From Leishmania martiniquensis (lineage: Eukaryota; Euglenozoa; Kinetoplastea; Trypanosomatida; Trypanosomatidae): a DNA stretch of 64,000 nucleotides. The notes below the pieces were generated by a model that saw only the letters and a program-made list of their open reading frames with translations, did no database searches and was not told the origin of the DNA. The translations under genes and the position numbers were made by a program. Location: NCBI RefSeq assembly GCF_017916325.1, contig NC_090152.1:318001-382000 (forward strand), read 5' to 3'. Positions 46,772 through 56,718 of this stretch are shown here, piece by piece. Position 1 is the first letter of the stretch, and the number at the start of each line of letters is the position of its first letter.

Positions 46772-48097
46772 CTAATGACGCTGCTTCCACGCGGCCTCAC
46801 GTGCTGCTTGGCGGGCTTGCCGGTCTCGTAGTTCCTCCAACTGCACGCGCTCCACCTGCTCCAATGCCTTCTCGACAGAGGAGGCGCTGCTGTCCTCATC
46901 CACCTCCTCGGCTTCTCCACTGTTTCCTCGCATCGCGTGACGGCGCATGGCGGCTTGGGTCATGGCAGGCGCATCCTTGTTCGCCACGGTGCAGGCGAGA
47001 TGCCGCTGACGCGCAACTGCGCGTTTGTGCTTGAGCTTGTTAGCCTCATACTCAAGCTCGTCGACATCACTGAAGAGCCCCATCCACTTTAGAAATCGAT
47101 GTAGACGGACATCGCACTCGTAATCAAGAATGCGCTTCTGTGTCCGCCACACGCTGCGTGTTTCCTCCACGTCCACACCTGTAAAGGCGAGCCGGTACTC
47201 GTGCCCCGCTGCCGTGCTCTCTCCGCCGTATGTGCCGTGCTGTGGTGGGTACGAGGGGAGTCGGAACATGGCCTGGCCAGGTGCAGTGCCGTTGACGAGA
47301 AACGTTTTCACTGCGGTAAAGGCGCTCATGCCGAGCCACACAGGCGCAAGGTACGGGGGAAAGAAGTGAAAGGTAGGCAGCGCTAGCGCATATGCGAGCG
47401 GGTCAGTCAGTACCGAGCTCGCCGCGACGAGACCGAGGCTAAGACACACCGCCTGCTTCGTGTTCTTGATCCACCCATCAAGACGGTCGTTGAAGCCGAC
47501 TCGCTGGTTGAGGTGCCGAAGTATATTGAAGCAGGTCAGTTCTGCCGCTAAGGCAAGGGTTGGATCGACGGTGAAGAGGGCGGCGGCGGTCGCGTCGGCG
47601 CTCGCCAAGCTGAGCTGTCCGTCTTCCATCCACGACACCGCAAGGGGGCTCACGAGTGCCATGCCGGCATCTTGAAAGAGCCCGCCAATCTGCTGCGCCG
47701 GCACACAGAGGCAGTACAACGACAGCGCCGAGCCGACCACATAGGGCGCCGTCATCTTCACGTTATTGGTGCGAAAAATGCGAAAGATCCTATCACGGTC
47801 GTTCTTCAGCTTCTGCGCCGCGACACGCTTCTCCCACACGATAGCGCGCGGGTGTTCGACGATCTCGAGGTACTCCTTGTGCGCATCCTGCAGCTCTGGG
47901 AGGGCACAGGCTACCCGGTGCAGGCACTGGTCACCGTAAATCGTAAAGGGCATTGTGAGACAGCGGAAGATGCAGCCGGAGAGGATTAAGACCCCCGCAG
48001 AGGTCTGCATGGAGGCGAAGTGCGCTACATAGAGAGCGCTGTTCGCAATGAAGGTGGAGAGGACGCCGGCGCGATGCACAGTTGTCCGCGACAACAT
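46772..48097 (-). CDS. OXA1/YidC-family insertase, probably mitochondrial
   Basis: 441 aa from the first in-frame ATG at 48097. N-terminus MLSRTTVHRAG is basic and could be a mitochondrial presequence. Hydrophobic segments: about 20-45 (NSALYVAHFASMQTSAGVLIL), about 115-135 (TAPYVVGSALSLYCLCV), about 160-195, about 215-240 (AVCLSLGLVAASSVL) and about 245-270 (LPTFHFFPPYLAPVWLGM), matching the five-helix plan. After the first helix comes RCLTMPFTIYGDQ with HRVACALPELQ, the typical amphipathic region of OXA1/COX18. The long charged C-terminal tail is predicted coiled coil, like the ribosome-binding tail of OXA1. The family inserts membrane proteins, especially respiratory-chain subunits, into the inner membrane. 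Whether it is OXA1 or COX18 cannot be decided here. Confidence 0.78.
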   Translation of the reverse strand: MLSRTTVHRAGVLSTFIANSALYVAHFASMQTSAGVLILSGCIFRCLTMPFTIYGDQCLHRVACALPELQDAHKEYLEIVEHPRAIVWEKRVAAQKLKNDRDRIFRIFRTNNVKMTAPYVVGSALSLYCLCVPAQQIGGLFQDAGMALVSPLAVSWMEDGQLSLASADATAAALFTVDPTLALAAELTCFNILRHLNQRVGFNDRLDGWIKNTKQAVCLSLGLVAASSVLTDPLAYALALPTFHFFPPYLAPVWLGMSAFTAVKTFLVNGTAPGQAMFRLPSYPPQHGTYGGESTAAGHEYRLAFTGVDVEETRSVWRTQKRILDYECDVRLHRFLKWMGLFSDVDELEYEANKLKHKRAVARQRHLACTVANKDAPAMTQAAMRRHAMRGNSGEAEEVDEDSSASSVEKALEQVERVQLEELRDRQARQAAREAAWKQRH

Positions 48098-48755
48098 GGT
48101 TACGTGGCACGCTTTCCCTATCGCCCCTGGGCAGGCCAGCAAGAGGAGGGTAGTTCACTTCCCCCCTCCCCCCCACACACACCTTCGCCCCCGCTTAATC
48201 ACACTCACTGAACACTTTGACCACAGGTCTTACCCAGCGGCGCACTGATAGGACGTGGAGAGTCCCACCGAAAAGGAGGAGGGTGGCAGGAGGAGGCAGA
48301 GAGAGAAAGAGAGAGGGAGAGGGAGGGATGGGCAGCCGGAAGCGAGCGAAGAGGGTGCATGAAGAGAACGGAGTATGAGGGGTGGGGAAAGAGGGGGAGA
48401 AAATTCGCTCACAGCACTGCCAGCGGGGCCAGAACACTTCCCCTCCTTCTTACACCAGCGAAGCGGAAGAATAAGTGGGGGCATTCGGCGAGATCTCGAA
48501 GGTCGAGAGGGAGTGGGAGGGTGAGCGGTCCATGTGGAGCTCCTCTTCCGATGCGTGTGTGCGCGTGCTGGGAAAGGGGGGATGCAAGTGGTTGCTCTAT
48601 TCCGCAGAGTACAGCCAAAACCAACGAAATCGAAGAGGAGCCGTGATAGCGCCCGCCGAGCGCGAATACTCACCCACACGCGGACGGTGTGGTGGTGGGT
48701 GCGTGGAGTGCGGAGAGAGATCGAGGCGCCGTGGTGCCGTCCGCCTACTTCACCT
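48098..48755. other. Intergenic region, no gene seen
   Basis: About 660 bp with GA-rich plus-strand tracts (48290-48330) that are pyrimidine tracts on the sense strand. No gene. Confidence 0.5.
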
Positions 48756-50474
48756 CTATCGACTCTCCCAACTCCGCTGGTAGGCTGGTATACTGCTGCA
48801 TACGGCGCTAGAAGCGGGCCTTCCGGCGTCATCAGTGGCTTCCACACTGCCGCGCGCTCTTGATGGCGGTGTCGAGGACGCGGTGGTGACGTTCTGCAGG
48901 AGCTGATTAAGGGACTCCTTCATCTCCTGCTCTCGGAGGTGCAGAGACTGCCGCCACACGCGTCGCTGAGCCTCCTCAGCTGCATCGAGCGCTGTTTCTG
49001 TCTCAGCAGAGGTGACCGGCGCCGTTACTTCGGCACGTCTCGGCACCGGTGAGGACTCTTGCTGCCGGCCCCTCGCCGACAGGGTAGCGTAGGCTGCTGT
49101 CGCGATGCCGGCGCGGTCAGTGATCCTCTCTGACATGTGCGCCGAGCTCTGCTGGGCACCAGTGGCAGCAGCGTCGCTGCTGCTGTTGCTTTTCGTGAAG
49201 TCTTGCATGCTGCGCAGCGGCGTCGCATCTGGCAGCGGTGGGAGACCCGAGATGGTGATGCCGGTGTCCGTTGCTTCACGGCCGAACGCGTGGTGGCTTG
49301 TCGGCGGTGAGCGTGAAGAGGAGGAGGAAGATAGAGACGCTGCCGCGGCGTGCAGTAGCCGCTGCCGCAGGGCACCGTTGATGTTGTGTAGCGCATGCTG
49401 CAGAAGCACCACCTCGGCGTCGGGGAGATGGAGTGGGTCACAGGCCGCCGCGGACGCGTCAGCCTCTAGGGATGGGGGAAGGGATGCATTCTGCTGTAGT
49501 TGCCCTAGGGACGCATCCGGCGCGGATGTGCACGGCGCATTGCGTGCCGCAGCCTTGGAGGCATGCCAAAGCTCCGAGGAGCAGCTACGCGATGGAGGCG
49601 GCGGCTCATGCGTAGGCGTTTGTATGATCCCTGCGGCAGCTGCGCCCGGTGCTGCCGTAGACGGTGCCGCACGTTGAGCGTCATCTTTCTTCCCCCCGAT
49701 GCTGTCTGCGGCATAGCTGAGGCTACCGCTCGCGTTGCTGCCCCACGGCACCTCGCTTAGTAGGCGATGCCATGCCTCCAATCGCTGCACCGACGCGAAC
49801 TCTTCCTCTTGTAGCTGCGCGAGTTGCATCTGCAGCACTTGGCAAACTTGACTGAGTTCCTTCTGGGCCAAGTGCGGCTTCTGCGACCATGGCGTGCGCG
49901 ATGTCGTCGCACCTTGCGATCTCTCGCCATCCACGTTCGCTGTACCATCACCCACTGGAGAAGGGGATGCCGGCGCTAAGCAGGCGGACAGCGCCGTGGC
50001 TCCGCGGTGCAGCTTCTCCATCTTGCGGTGCAATCCGCGAAGTTGGTGCCGCCAGTTAGCCACGTCGAGCGCCTTGGCCTCCGTGACGCGCAGGAGCCGG
50101 TCATCCACTTGCCGGAGCTCCGCGAGAATCTGCGCCACCGCGGCCACCTTGCTGCGGCGCAGCTCGAGCAAGTGAAGGAGGGTGCCCTCGCGCTGCTGAT
50201 CTTGCACTCTCCACGGCTTGGTGAAGTTCTCCTCTGCTTCTTGCACAACCTCTCTCGCCTCCCGCAGCAGGGCAGCGGGCAGATACAGCAGTGCGTCAGA
50301 GAGAGGCAGGTAGTCGTGGCTTGTGTGCGACCCCACCAACAGCGCCAGTCCACTGCACCGCACGTTGCAGCAGAGACAGAAATACGCTTCTGACTCGGTG
50401 GCGAAGAGGTCGCAGGGACTCGGTGTGGAGGGCAGAGGGGCGCCTGCTGAGGCCGCAGGAGTGGCGGCCGCCAT
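48756..50474 (-). CDS. B-box-like zinc finger / coiled-coil protein
   Basis: 572 aa from ATG 50474 (22 further upstream codons are open but start with GTG). Residues 30-60 read FCLCCNVRCSGLALLVGSHT followed by SHDYLPLSDA, matching the second half of B-box fingers (CxxC...C...HxxHxxxPLxxA) as in TRIM proteins; one cysteine ligand of the textbook set is not evident. A predicted coiled coil follows directly (about 65-170), as in TRIM proteins, and there is a second helical region near 225-265. The rest is Ser/Ala/Pro-rich, ending in another helix near 510-545. There is no RING domain, so no ubiquitin ligase activity is implied. The B-box call is from motif reading; it may be a kinetoplastid-specific scaffold. 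Confidence 0.7.
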   Translation of the reverse strand: MAAATPAASAGAPLPSTPSPCDLFATESEAYFCLCCNVRCSGLALLVGSHTSHDYLPLSDALLYLPAALLREAREVVQEAEENFTKPWRVQDQQREGTLLHLLELRRSKVAAVAQILAELRQVDDRLLRVTEAKALDVANWRHQLRGLHRKMEKLHRGATALSACLAPASPSPVGDGTANVDGERSQGATTSRTPWSQKPHLAQKELSQVCQVLQMQLAQLQEEEFASVQRLEAWHRLLSEVPWGSNASGSLSYAADSIGGKKDDAQRAAPSTAAPGAAAAGIIQTPTHEPPPPSRSCSSELWHASKAAARNAPCTSAPDASLGQLQQNASLPPSLEADASAAACDPLHLPDAEVVLLQHALHNINGALRQRLLHAAAASLSSSSSSRSPPTSHHAFGREATDTGITISGLPPLPDATPLRSMQDFTKSNSSSDAAATGAQQSSAHMSERITDRAGIATAAYATLSARGRQQESSPVPRRAEVTAPVTSAETETALDAAEEAQRRVWRQSLHLREQEMKESLNQLLQNVTTASSTPPSRARGSVEATDDAGRPASSAVCSSIPAYQRSWESR

Positions 50475-51496
50475 GTCGGTGAAGACCGCTCCCCCTTCCG
50501 CCTCTGCACGACGCGCTGTTGGGAGACAGGGCAGCGGCACGAGAAATACGCGGCGGGAGGCAGCGCTCTACCGCACTCTCTTGCCGCGGACTCGATAGTA
50601 CTTCTGCGTATGTATCACTGCGCACACGCGTCTATTTATGTGACATGAGAGGAGAGGTAAGCGGGGAGACGACGTTGGGCTTGCGCATGCTTGTATGGAT
50701 GCGTCTTAGGCTCCAGCAGGCCCCCCTCCCGCGATGAGAGCGAGGGGCGCTGCAGCGGCTGCGCTTCCGAAGGATGGCGGGGGGCGAATGGCGTGAGCCT
50801 CGCGCACCTGCGTATACGTTTAGGAAAGGTGAGCTGGTTAAGCAGCAGCTAAGCCACACAATCACAGCCACGGGTCTCGAGCCGCACGCATATGGGGAAT
50901 GGGCGGGGGCAGGAGATTAAGAGTGCCACTTAAGGAAGGGGGAGGGGGAAGCGGCTGCTACGCGCGGGAGGCAGGATGGAGGTGGTGGTAGTGTTGATGG
51001 GTGTAGGAGGAGCGTGCGCCGACGCAATACAATACCGGCACCTTCACGAGGGTACACGGGCAAGTAGATGGCGGAAGGGGTGAGGGGAAGCCGCCACCAC
51101 TGCGCGCGTGCACCGCCTGGTGCTTCGCAGGCTTCTCCGTCACTGTGGGCGTCCACCAAGACGAGGAAAGAGGGGACGGGGCTGGTGTGGCAGCGGCCGA
51201 CGGTGTGCGCATGAGGATTATGGTGGTGACCTGCATTGCCTGCAGGAGCACGCGCCCACAGAGAGACAGGGACGTGCACGGCCCATGGGCAGAGCGCTCT
51301 GCACCATCGCAGAGAGCCGTGCAGGATCGGCGGTGGTGGTGAGATGGATAGGGGTGATCATGCGTTGTGTAAGCCGAGCCCATCCTTTTTCGGCTCCAGG
51401 GATGCAATGGGCAGAGGGACAGACACATACAGAAAGGGAACCGCCGCCGCCGCTGCCACAGTCGCACGTCAGGCAGATGAGTCAGGCCGCGTCAAA
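50475..51496. other. Intergenic region, no gene seen
   Basis: About 1.0 kb of mixed sequence; pyrimidine tracts on the minus strand near 50930-51000. Short frames without domains only. Confidence 0.5.
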
Positions 51497-53239
51497 TCAG
51501 CGCTTATGGGCGCTGCCTTCGGAACGATTTCTTTTCCTGTTGTCGGCAGCAGGGGCAGAGTTGTCTTCCTCCATGTCATGATCGCGAGGTTGACGGCGTG
51601 GTCGTTCGGGCACGCCGAACTTGGAAATCGACGCTGTCACGCGGTGGCCGATGCCACCCTTGTGGCGCGGCGCCGCCTCTTCTCCTTCAACGACCCTCGC
51701 ACGCGTCCATCGAATGCGCGTGACACGTATGACCATGTTCAGCTCGCTCTGAGAGTCTTGCAGCACCTTCGTCGTGTATGCCCACCGGTACGCACCGCGG
51801 CGTTGTACGCGGGCGTAGCACAGCAGCGAGCTCGCTGCCGCCTCACGCTGCTTGTACTGGCCCGCTTCTGACGTCGGCGGCGATTCCGAGCACCGGGTGG
51901 CGCTGTCAACGACGTTAGTCCACAAGGCATCGCCATCACGCTGTCTGCTTTCCATCGACACGAATGTTTGCGCATTTTCTGCGTCCAACAGCGACAGAAA
52001 AGTCCCCTCCACGTCATCCACGCGCTGCTCGCAGAAGTTTATGACCTCGCACTCGTCTGGGTTCGTCGCGATCAGCTCCGTCAACGTGTAGAGCAACGCT
52101 GGCCAATCCTTTGGGTTCCCGTAGAGCGCATCGCAGAGTATGACGTAGTGCAACGGTGTCTTCAGCGACGCGGCGGTGGGTGACGACCCCGCTGCGAGTG
52201 ATCGTAGTGCTCCCTTGCACTCTGTCAGGCACGCCGATGGTGCCAAGAGCGACGACACCATGGAGGACACGACGCGATGCACAACGTTAGAGAACTCAGA
52301 GGACGTCGATGACGCGGTATTGTCGCATGGCGAGCGCTGCTGATGCCGCTCGTCTGCCGCACGAGACACCTTCAGCTTCTCTCTCTGCAGCTGTTTGTGC
52401 ACCGCGGTGCTAACAGTGGGGCCCCACTTCCATTGGAGAGCCACGCAGAGGCCGACGCCGCCGCTGCGAGTCTGCACTCGCTTCTCGTTCAGGCGCACAT
52501 TGTACTCCATCAGCGGTAGCAGCTCCTTCAAGTCGGTGATGACAACGCGTGCGCCTCCCATGGCAAGGGCGATGCCGAGGCAGCCCACACCGGCACCGAG
52601 CTCCACGATGTTCTTTCCGGCTAGCGGAGCTGCTGGGGACGCCTGAGGAGCGGGCGACAAGGATGTTAGGGGCAGCTTGAAGATGTGTTCGTGAAGGTGG
52701 CGCAGGGCCGCGGTGTTGCTGTTCCATAGAACAGCCCCGAGCTGGTCCTCTGCACTCTCCAGTTCCACCTTCAAAGCGGTGGAGTTGAGCCCATCAAGGT
52801 CGGCGCCGTCGTCCGCGTCAGGCACAGCCCAGTGCAGCGTTGCGACGTCACCATAAGGGCTCTCCACCTCCTTCACAAGCCAGGCAAGCATAGCTCGTCT
52901 GTCACCAAGGGTGCAGCGACGCTGAGCGTGCGCGAATCGCTTTGCGGAGCTCTCCTCTTCCGTGTAAAGATCAAGCACATCCGCAGAGCTCAGGCCGGGG
53001 GAAGGGGGCGATAGTGTGTGTACGTGCGTGGGTGGGTGGGTGGGGGGAGAGAAGGTAGTAGAGCGAGCAAGAGAGAGGGAGGAGGCCGCATAACCACATA
53101 TTCGCACATGTCTACGCACACCATACGGTGAATCGCACGGGGGTGCGCTGAGGCCGGAGCGCAACAACGAGGATAGGAGAAGAAGCAGACCACTACGGGA
53201 GCAGATGTGATAGGCGGCAGCAGGAGAGGGGCGTTTCAT
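51497..53239 (-). CDS. Class I SAM-dependent methyltransferase (METTL21/FAM86-like)
   Basis: 580 aa if the ATG at 53239 is used; 464 aa from ATG 52891. The stretch between contains a pyrimidine-tract translation, and a possible trans-splice site lies just before 52891, so the shorter start deserves attention. Motif I NIVELGAGVGCLGIALAMGG (about 208-227) and post-I VVITDLKELLPLMEYNVRLNE are those of the Methyltransf_16 group; the acidic/aromatic motif VILCDALYGNPKDWPAL (about 366) corresponds to the D-x-x-Y motif of lysine methyltransferases such as METTL21 and FAM86. An insertion of about 90 residues lies between them. Basic C-terminal tail with a possible nuclear signal (RKRNR). Likely target is a protein lysine, by family; not shown here. 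Confidence 0.82.
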   Translation of the reverse strand: MKRPSPAAAYHICSRSGLLLLLSSLLRSGLSAPPCDSPYGVRRHVRICGYAASSLSLARSTTFSPPTHPPTHVHTLSPPSPGLSSADVLDLYTEEESSAKRFAHAQRRCTLGDRRAMLAWLVKEVESPYGDVATLHWAVPDADDGADLDGLNSTALKVELESAEDQLGAVLWNSNTAALRHLHEHIFKLPLTSLSPAPQASPAAPLAGKNIVELGAGVGCLGIALAMGGARVVITDLKELLPLMEYNVRLNEKRVQTRSGGVGLCVALQWKWGPTVSTAVHKQLQREKLKVSRAADERHQQRSPCDNTASSTSSEFSNVVHRVVSSMVSSLLAPSACLTECKGALRSLAAGSSPTAASLKTPLHYVILCDALYGNPKDWPALLYTLTELIATNPDECEVINFCEQRVDDVEGTFLSLLDAENAQTFVSMESRQRDGDALWTNVVDSATRCSESPPTSEAGQYKQREAAASSLLCYARVQRRGAYRWAYTTKVLQDSQSELNMVIRVTRIRWTRARVVEGEEAAPRHKGGIGHRVTASISKFGVPERPRRQPRDHDMEEDNSAPAADNRKRNRSEGSAHKR

Positions 53240-53585
53240 GGCTTCACATCGAAGATGCCTCCCCTCCCTCTCCCTCCCTATTCTGCGTAGCTTGACCAGA
53301 GGGGATGGGAGGGGTGGGTGGGGAGGTGCGTAGGATACGACTCATGCCGACTTCAATGAGGGGCAGAGAAGAAGCAACGCCTCCCATCCTTTGACGACTT
53401 CAATCTTCTCTAAGCGCGCTGGGCGCACGGTAGAGGGGAAGGCGGCGGCTGTGTGTGTGTGTGTGAGGTGGGGAGTGCTTAGTGGAGGTAAAGGCGTGCG
53501 CACGCAGAGAGGACATTGGAAAAAGAAAGTGCCGCACCTCGAAGCGCCTCTCACTTGCTTGACAAGGCCCGCGCCCCGCCCGCTA
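53240..53585. other. Short intergenic region
   Basis: 346 bp, the shortest of the window; a GT run near 53450-53464. No gene. Confidence 0.5.
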
Positions 53586-55997
53586 TCACGGCTGCTGCGC
53601 ACGCTTGTGACGGTACATGTCCTGCAGTGTACGTTCGCGAGCCTGCAGCTGCTGCAGGTTGTACTCCACCTCATCCAGGTCGCGGCGCATCTTCAAGACC
53701 TCGCGCTCCCGCAATTCCTTAGTGAAGCGCGACGCTAGCCGCGCACGCTGCAACTGACCGACGATGCGCTCGCATACGTAAGCGGCGACGGAAGGTGGGG
53801 CCAGACCTTCCGACTCGAGATCCTCTGCACCGTCACCCACAGCCAGCGAGCCCTTCAACTGTCCGTCGTCACGGATATAACCGTAAAATGTGTGCGTGTC
53901 CTGCGGGCTGAGCATCGCCGTTGCCATCACCTTCTCCCATTCCTGCCTAAGTGGCCGCAGGATCGCATTGGCCTTCCCCACTTGCGCAGCCACTCGTTGA
54001 CTCAGCTGGTGCAGCGCGTGCTGCACGTTCACTTGAGCACCATACCCCTGAGGACCGTCGACGGACGTATAGGCACGCACGGCTGCTGCTATCGGTGACG
54101 AGAGCTGGAGCGGTGTTGGCTTTTTCGCGTCTCCTCCGTTGGCCATGCTAGCACCATCACATGATGTGTGACCAGCCAAGGACAGCTCCCCCTCGACAAG
54201 GCGCTGAGCGGCGCGGATCTCAGCCGGAGTGGGCTGCTCCTCCTCAGGCGTCGCATGTGTCGCCGCGGCGGCTGTGGCTCGTTCGCACTCGATGGCCACC
54301 CACCGACGCGCATCTTGGATGGACAAGTCAGCCTCGTCCTTTGTGAAGGCGATCCCGCACGGCGCGTCGGGAGTGCTGGAGCTGGCGGGCACGACATCTG
54401 AGGAGGCTGCATCTGCATGGATGTGCGCACGGGTCTCGTCGCTTAGGGTTGCCTCGTCACTGCTTTCAGCTGCTGCGGTCGCCGCGATGTCCTTCTTATG
54501 TGCCTTCTGAGGTGCGGGGAGGTCCAGCGTCTTGAAAAGGTCTGCCGATATGCTGTTATCACTGCCCTTCGCTTCAACGCCGCCGCTGGCTGCGTACCGA
54601 GAAAGCAACTCAGGCACTCGCCGCTGCGCGATACCGCTAGGGTAGTTGGCGTCTCCGTCTTCGCCATTCGCCGGCACTGGCATCAAGGCCTCACGAGGAC
54701 GCTTCAGCGGTGGCAGGGGCAGCGGTGACGGCATGTCCGCGCTGGGAGTCGTCGAGACGGGCTGGGGTGCCGTCCTGGCAGCAGGGGGTAGTGTGGCAAA
54801 GAGGCTGGCCAGGGAGCTCTTTAGTTCTTCCTTCGCCTCCGCTGCTGCAGCCGCAGCGATCGAGTTGGCGCCGGTTAAAGGTGTGCGAGCCGTGCTGATG
54901 GAGGGAGTACCGGGCACTTTACGTTCCAGGAGCGCTGGTGATGCCGCTGTCGGCGCCGATGTGAGTTGCTTCAGCAGATCTTGGTTCACTCCTGTCAGTG
55001 CCGCACGGGCGCGGCTTCGATCGCTGGAAGATGCTGTCATTTCCTCGTCGCGGTCCCCGTCGGTGGCGCTGGCCAGGTGCCGCTGCTGGATGAGTCGTTG
55101 CTGCTCCGTCAGATCCTTCATGAGCACCCGCTGTTTCTTCACGAGGCCGGCCTGCTGCTGGTCCTCGTACATGTCGATCGCCTCGAATGGCTCGTCGCCT
55201 TCGCCAGAGCCGCGCGCCTCGTCGCTCGCGTCGTCACCGTCGCCTGCCTCTTCGATCTCGTCAACAAGGCCCGATGTCTGCCGGTCCTCATCCAAAGCCT
55301 TCTTCATCTTGCGAGCTTGACGCAGCGACAGAGTGCCGGACTCGATGCCCTCGCGGTTGCTTTCCAGCTTGGCGAGGAAGGCGGCCTCTGCCAGCTGCTG
55401 CTGACGCTCCTTGCGGAGTCCTTTCTTCTGGTCCTGATTTGCCAGGCGGCTTGTGGCCATGTCGATCATCTCTCTCTCGCAGCGCTCTCCGCTGACCGTG
55501 TCAGCCCTTGAGGCACGCTCCTCGTGCGTCTTGCGCGCGATGCGCCGTCGCCGCCGCTCCGCCATGAAGGACTCTAAGCTCTGCTTTTCCCCAGCGGCGC
55601 CACCAGGCACGTCTTTCAGCAGCTGCTGCTGCTCCTTCTGGTAGTACTCCTGTTCGTCCTTGAGCTCCAGGTAGCGCTGCTCGCACAGCCACGCTGGCCG
55701 GATGTAGTGGTTCGGCGTTCGCCGCGTCAGCTGCTCCGCGATGAGACGCCACTTGTGTGGGAAGAGCGCCTGAAACTCCACCAGCTTCTCCTCCTCCTCG
55801 AGGCTCCACGCCTCGTGAATGTTCAACCGTGGGTCCAGATAGTTTTCCCACCGCTCCCGGCATTGCGTGGCGGTCTTCTTGGTCAGCATAGAGGCCACCC
55901 GCTCCCAGTCCCTAAGGCCGTACTGAGCCAGCGCTGCTTTCATCACCTCATCCTCGGCGTTCGTCCAGGCACCGCCTTTGAAATGCAGCCGAGACAT
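53586..55997 (-). CDS. CDC5: CDC5/CEF1-like Myb protein of the PRP19 complex
   Basis: 803 aa from ATG 55997 (MSRLHFKGGAWTNAEDE). Two N-terminal Myb repeats: KGGAWTNAEDEVMKAALAQY...TATQCRERWENYLDP and AWSLEEEEKLVEFQALFPHKW...NHYIRPAWLCEQRY, matching CDC5L/Cef1, whose first repeat starts KGGVWxNxEDE. A central charged coiled-coil region follows, then a Pro/Ala-rich part with LKRPREALMPVP, and a C-terminal helical region (about 640-800). The protein is a core member of the PRP19/NTC complex and in trypanosomatids would act in trans-splicing. The open frame continues 113 codons upstream but contains UTR-like repeats. The last two C-terminal codons are close to the next gene's flank, with 346 bp in between. 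Confidence 0.93.
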   Translation of the reverse strand: MSRLHFKGGAWTNAEDEVMKAALAQYGLRDWERVASMLTKKTATQCRERWENYLDPRLNIHEAWSLEEEEKLVEFQALFPHKWRLIAEQLTRRTPNHYIRPAWLCEQRYLELKDEQEYYQKEQQQLLKDVPGGAAGEKQSLESFMAERRRRRIARKTHEERASRADTVSGERCEREMIDMATSRLANQDQKKGLRKERQQQLAEAAFLAKLESNREGIESGTLSLRQARKMKKALDEDRQTSGLVDEIEEAGDGDDASDEARGSGEGDEPFEAIDMYEDQQQAGLVKKQRVLMKDLTEQQRLIQQRHLASATDGDRDEEMTASSSDRSRARAALTGVNQDLLKQLTSAPTAASPALLERKVPGTPSISTARTPLTGANSIAAAAAAEAKEELKSSLASLFATLPPAARTAPQPVSTTPSADMPSPLPLPPLKRPREALMPVPANGEDGDANYPSGIAQRRVPELLSRYAASGGVEAKGSDNSISADLFKTLDLPAPQKAHKKDIAATAAAESSDEATLSDETRAHIHADAASSDVVPASSSTPDAPCGIAFTKDEADLSIQDARRWVAIECERATAAAATHATPEEEQPTPAEIRAAQRLVEGELSLAGHTSCDGASMANGGDAKKPTPLQLSSPIAAAVRAYTSVDGPQGYGAQVNVQHALHQLSQRVAAQVGKANAILRPLRQEWEKVMATAMLSPQDTHTFYGYIRDDGQLKGSLAVGDGAEDLESEGLAPPSVAAYVCERIVGQLQRARLASRFTKELREREVLKMRRDLDEVEYNLQQLQARERTLQDMYRHKRAQQP

Positions 55998-56718
55998 CGC
56001 TGGAGAAAGAGAGAGAAGTGTGCGTGTGATTGTGTTGGTGTGCGTGAGGCGAGGAGCACGCGACGAGCTCCGCAAGAGGCGGCCGGCCGCGGATGGCACA
56101 GAGTGTATGAAGGCGAAAACAAAGCGTCTGGTGTACGGCGTGCTCGCGTCCTGTGAGCATCTCTGCGGTAATGGGGCAGCGAGCAAGCGAGCCGCCATCG
56201 CCATGGGCCCGGTGGCACGACGGATCCAGTGGGAGAGAGAAAGTATGGGGTGGTGGGTGAAGGTGAAGCAGCAGAGTGGAGCAAAGAGGGGGAGGGAGGG
56301 AGGGAGGGGGGGCTGGCGGCGGCACGTCTGAAGCAAGCGTCAATTCACGTGTGTGCGGGGGGCTGCTTCAGTGCTAATTGCGTTCGCAGCACGAGGTCTT
56401 GTATACGCCCTCGCCCCCCCTTCCCTCCATCGCTTCTCTCGCGTCGTTGCACACAAAGAAGTGTATGAAGTCGTCTACGAGAACACACGTACTTAATGAT
56501 GCCGCCAGACACGCACACACACAGATATATAAATATATACGTGTGCGGGTGTGTGTGCACCTCTCAAGATGCAGCTGGCGAGGTGGGCGGAGATGCCGAC
56601 GGGCGAGGGAAAGACAGCAGACATGCTCGTCCCTGCTATGTGAGCGGCAACAACGATGATGTCCGATGGAGGAAGGGGCGGGGGACTACAGTCAGCTCTC
56701 ATCGCTTGTTTCATCACG
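55998..56718. other. Intergenic region, no gene seen
   Basis: About 720 bp. (TA)n near 56524-56538 and CA/GT runs near 56508-56522 and 56545-56560. No gene. Confidence 0.5.

Noticed and set aside
55998..56336. 113 extra N-terminal codons for CDC5
   Set aside because: CDC5 proteins begin a few residues before the first Myb repeat, as ATG 55997 gives; the extension is low-complexity.
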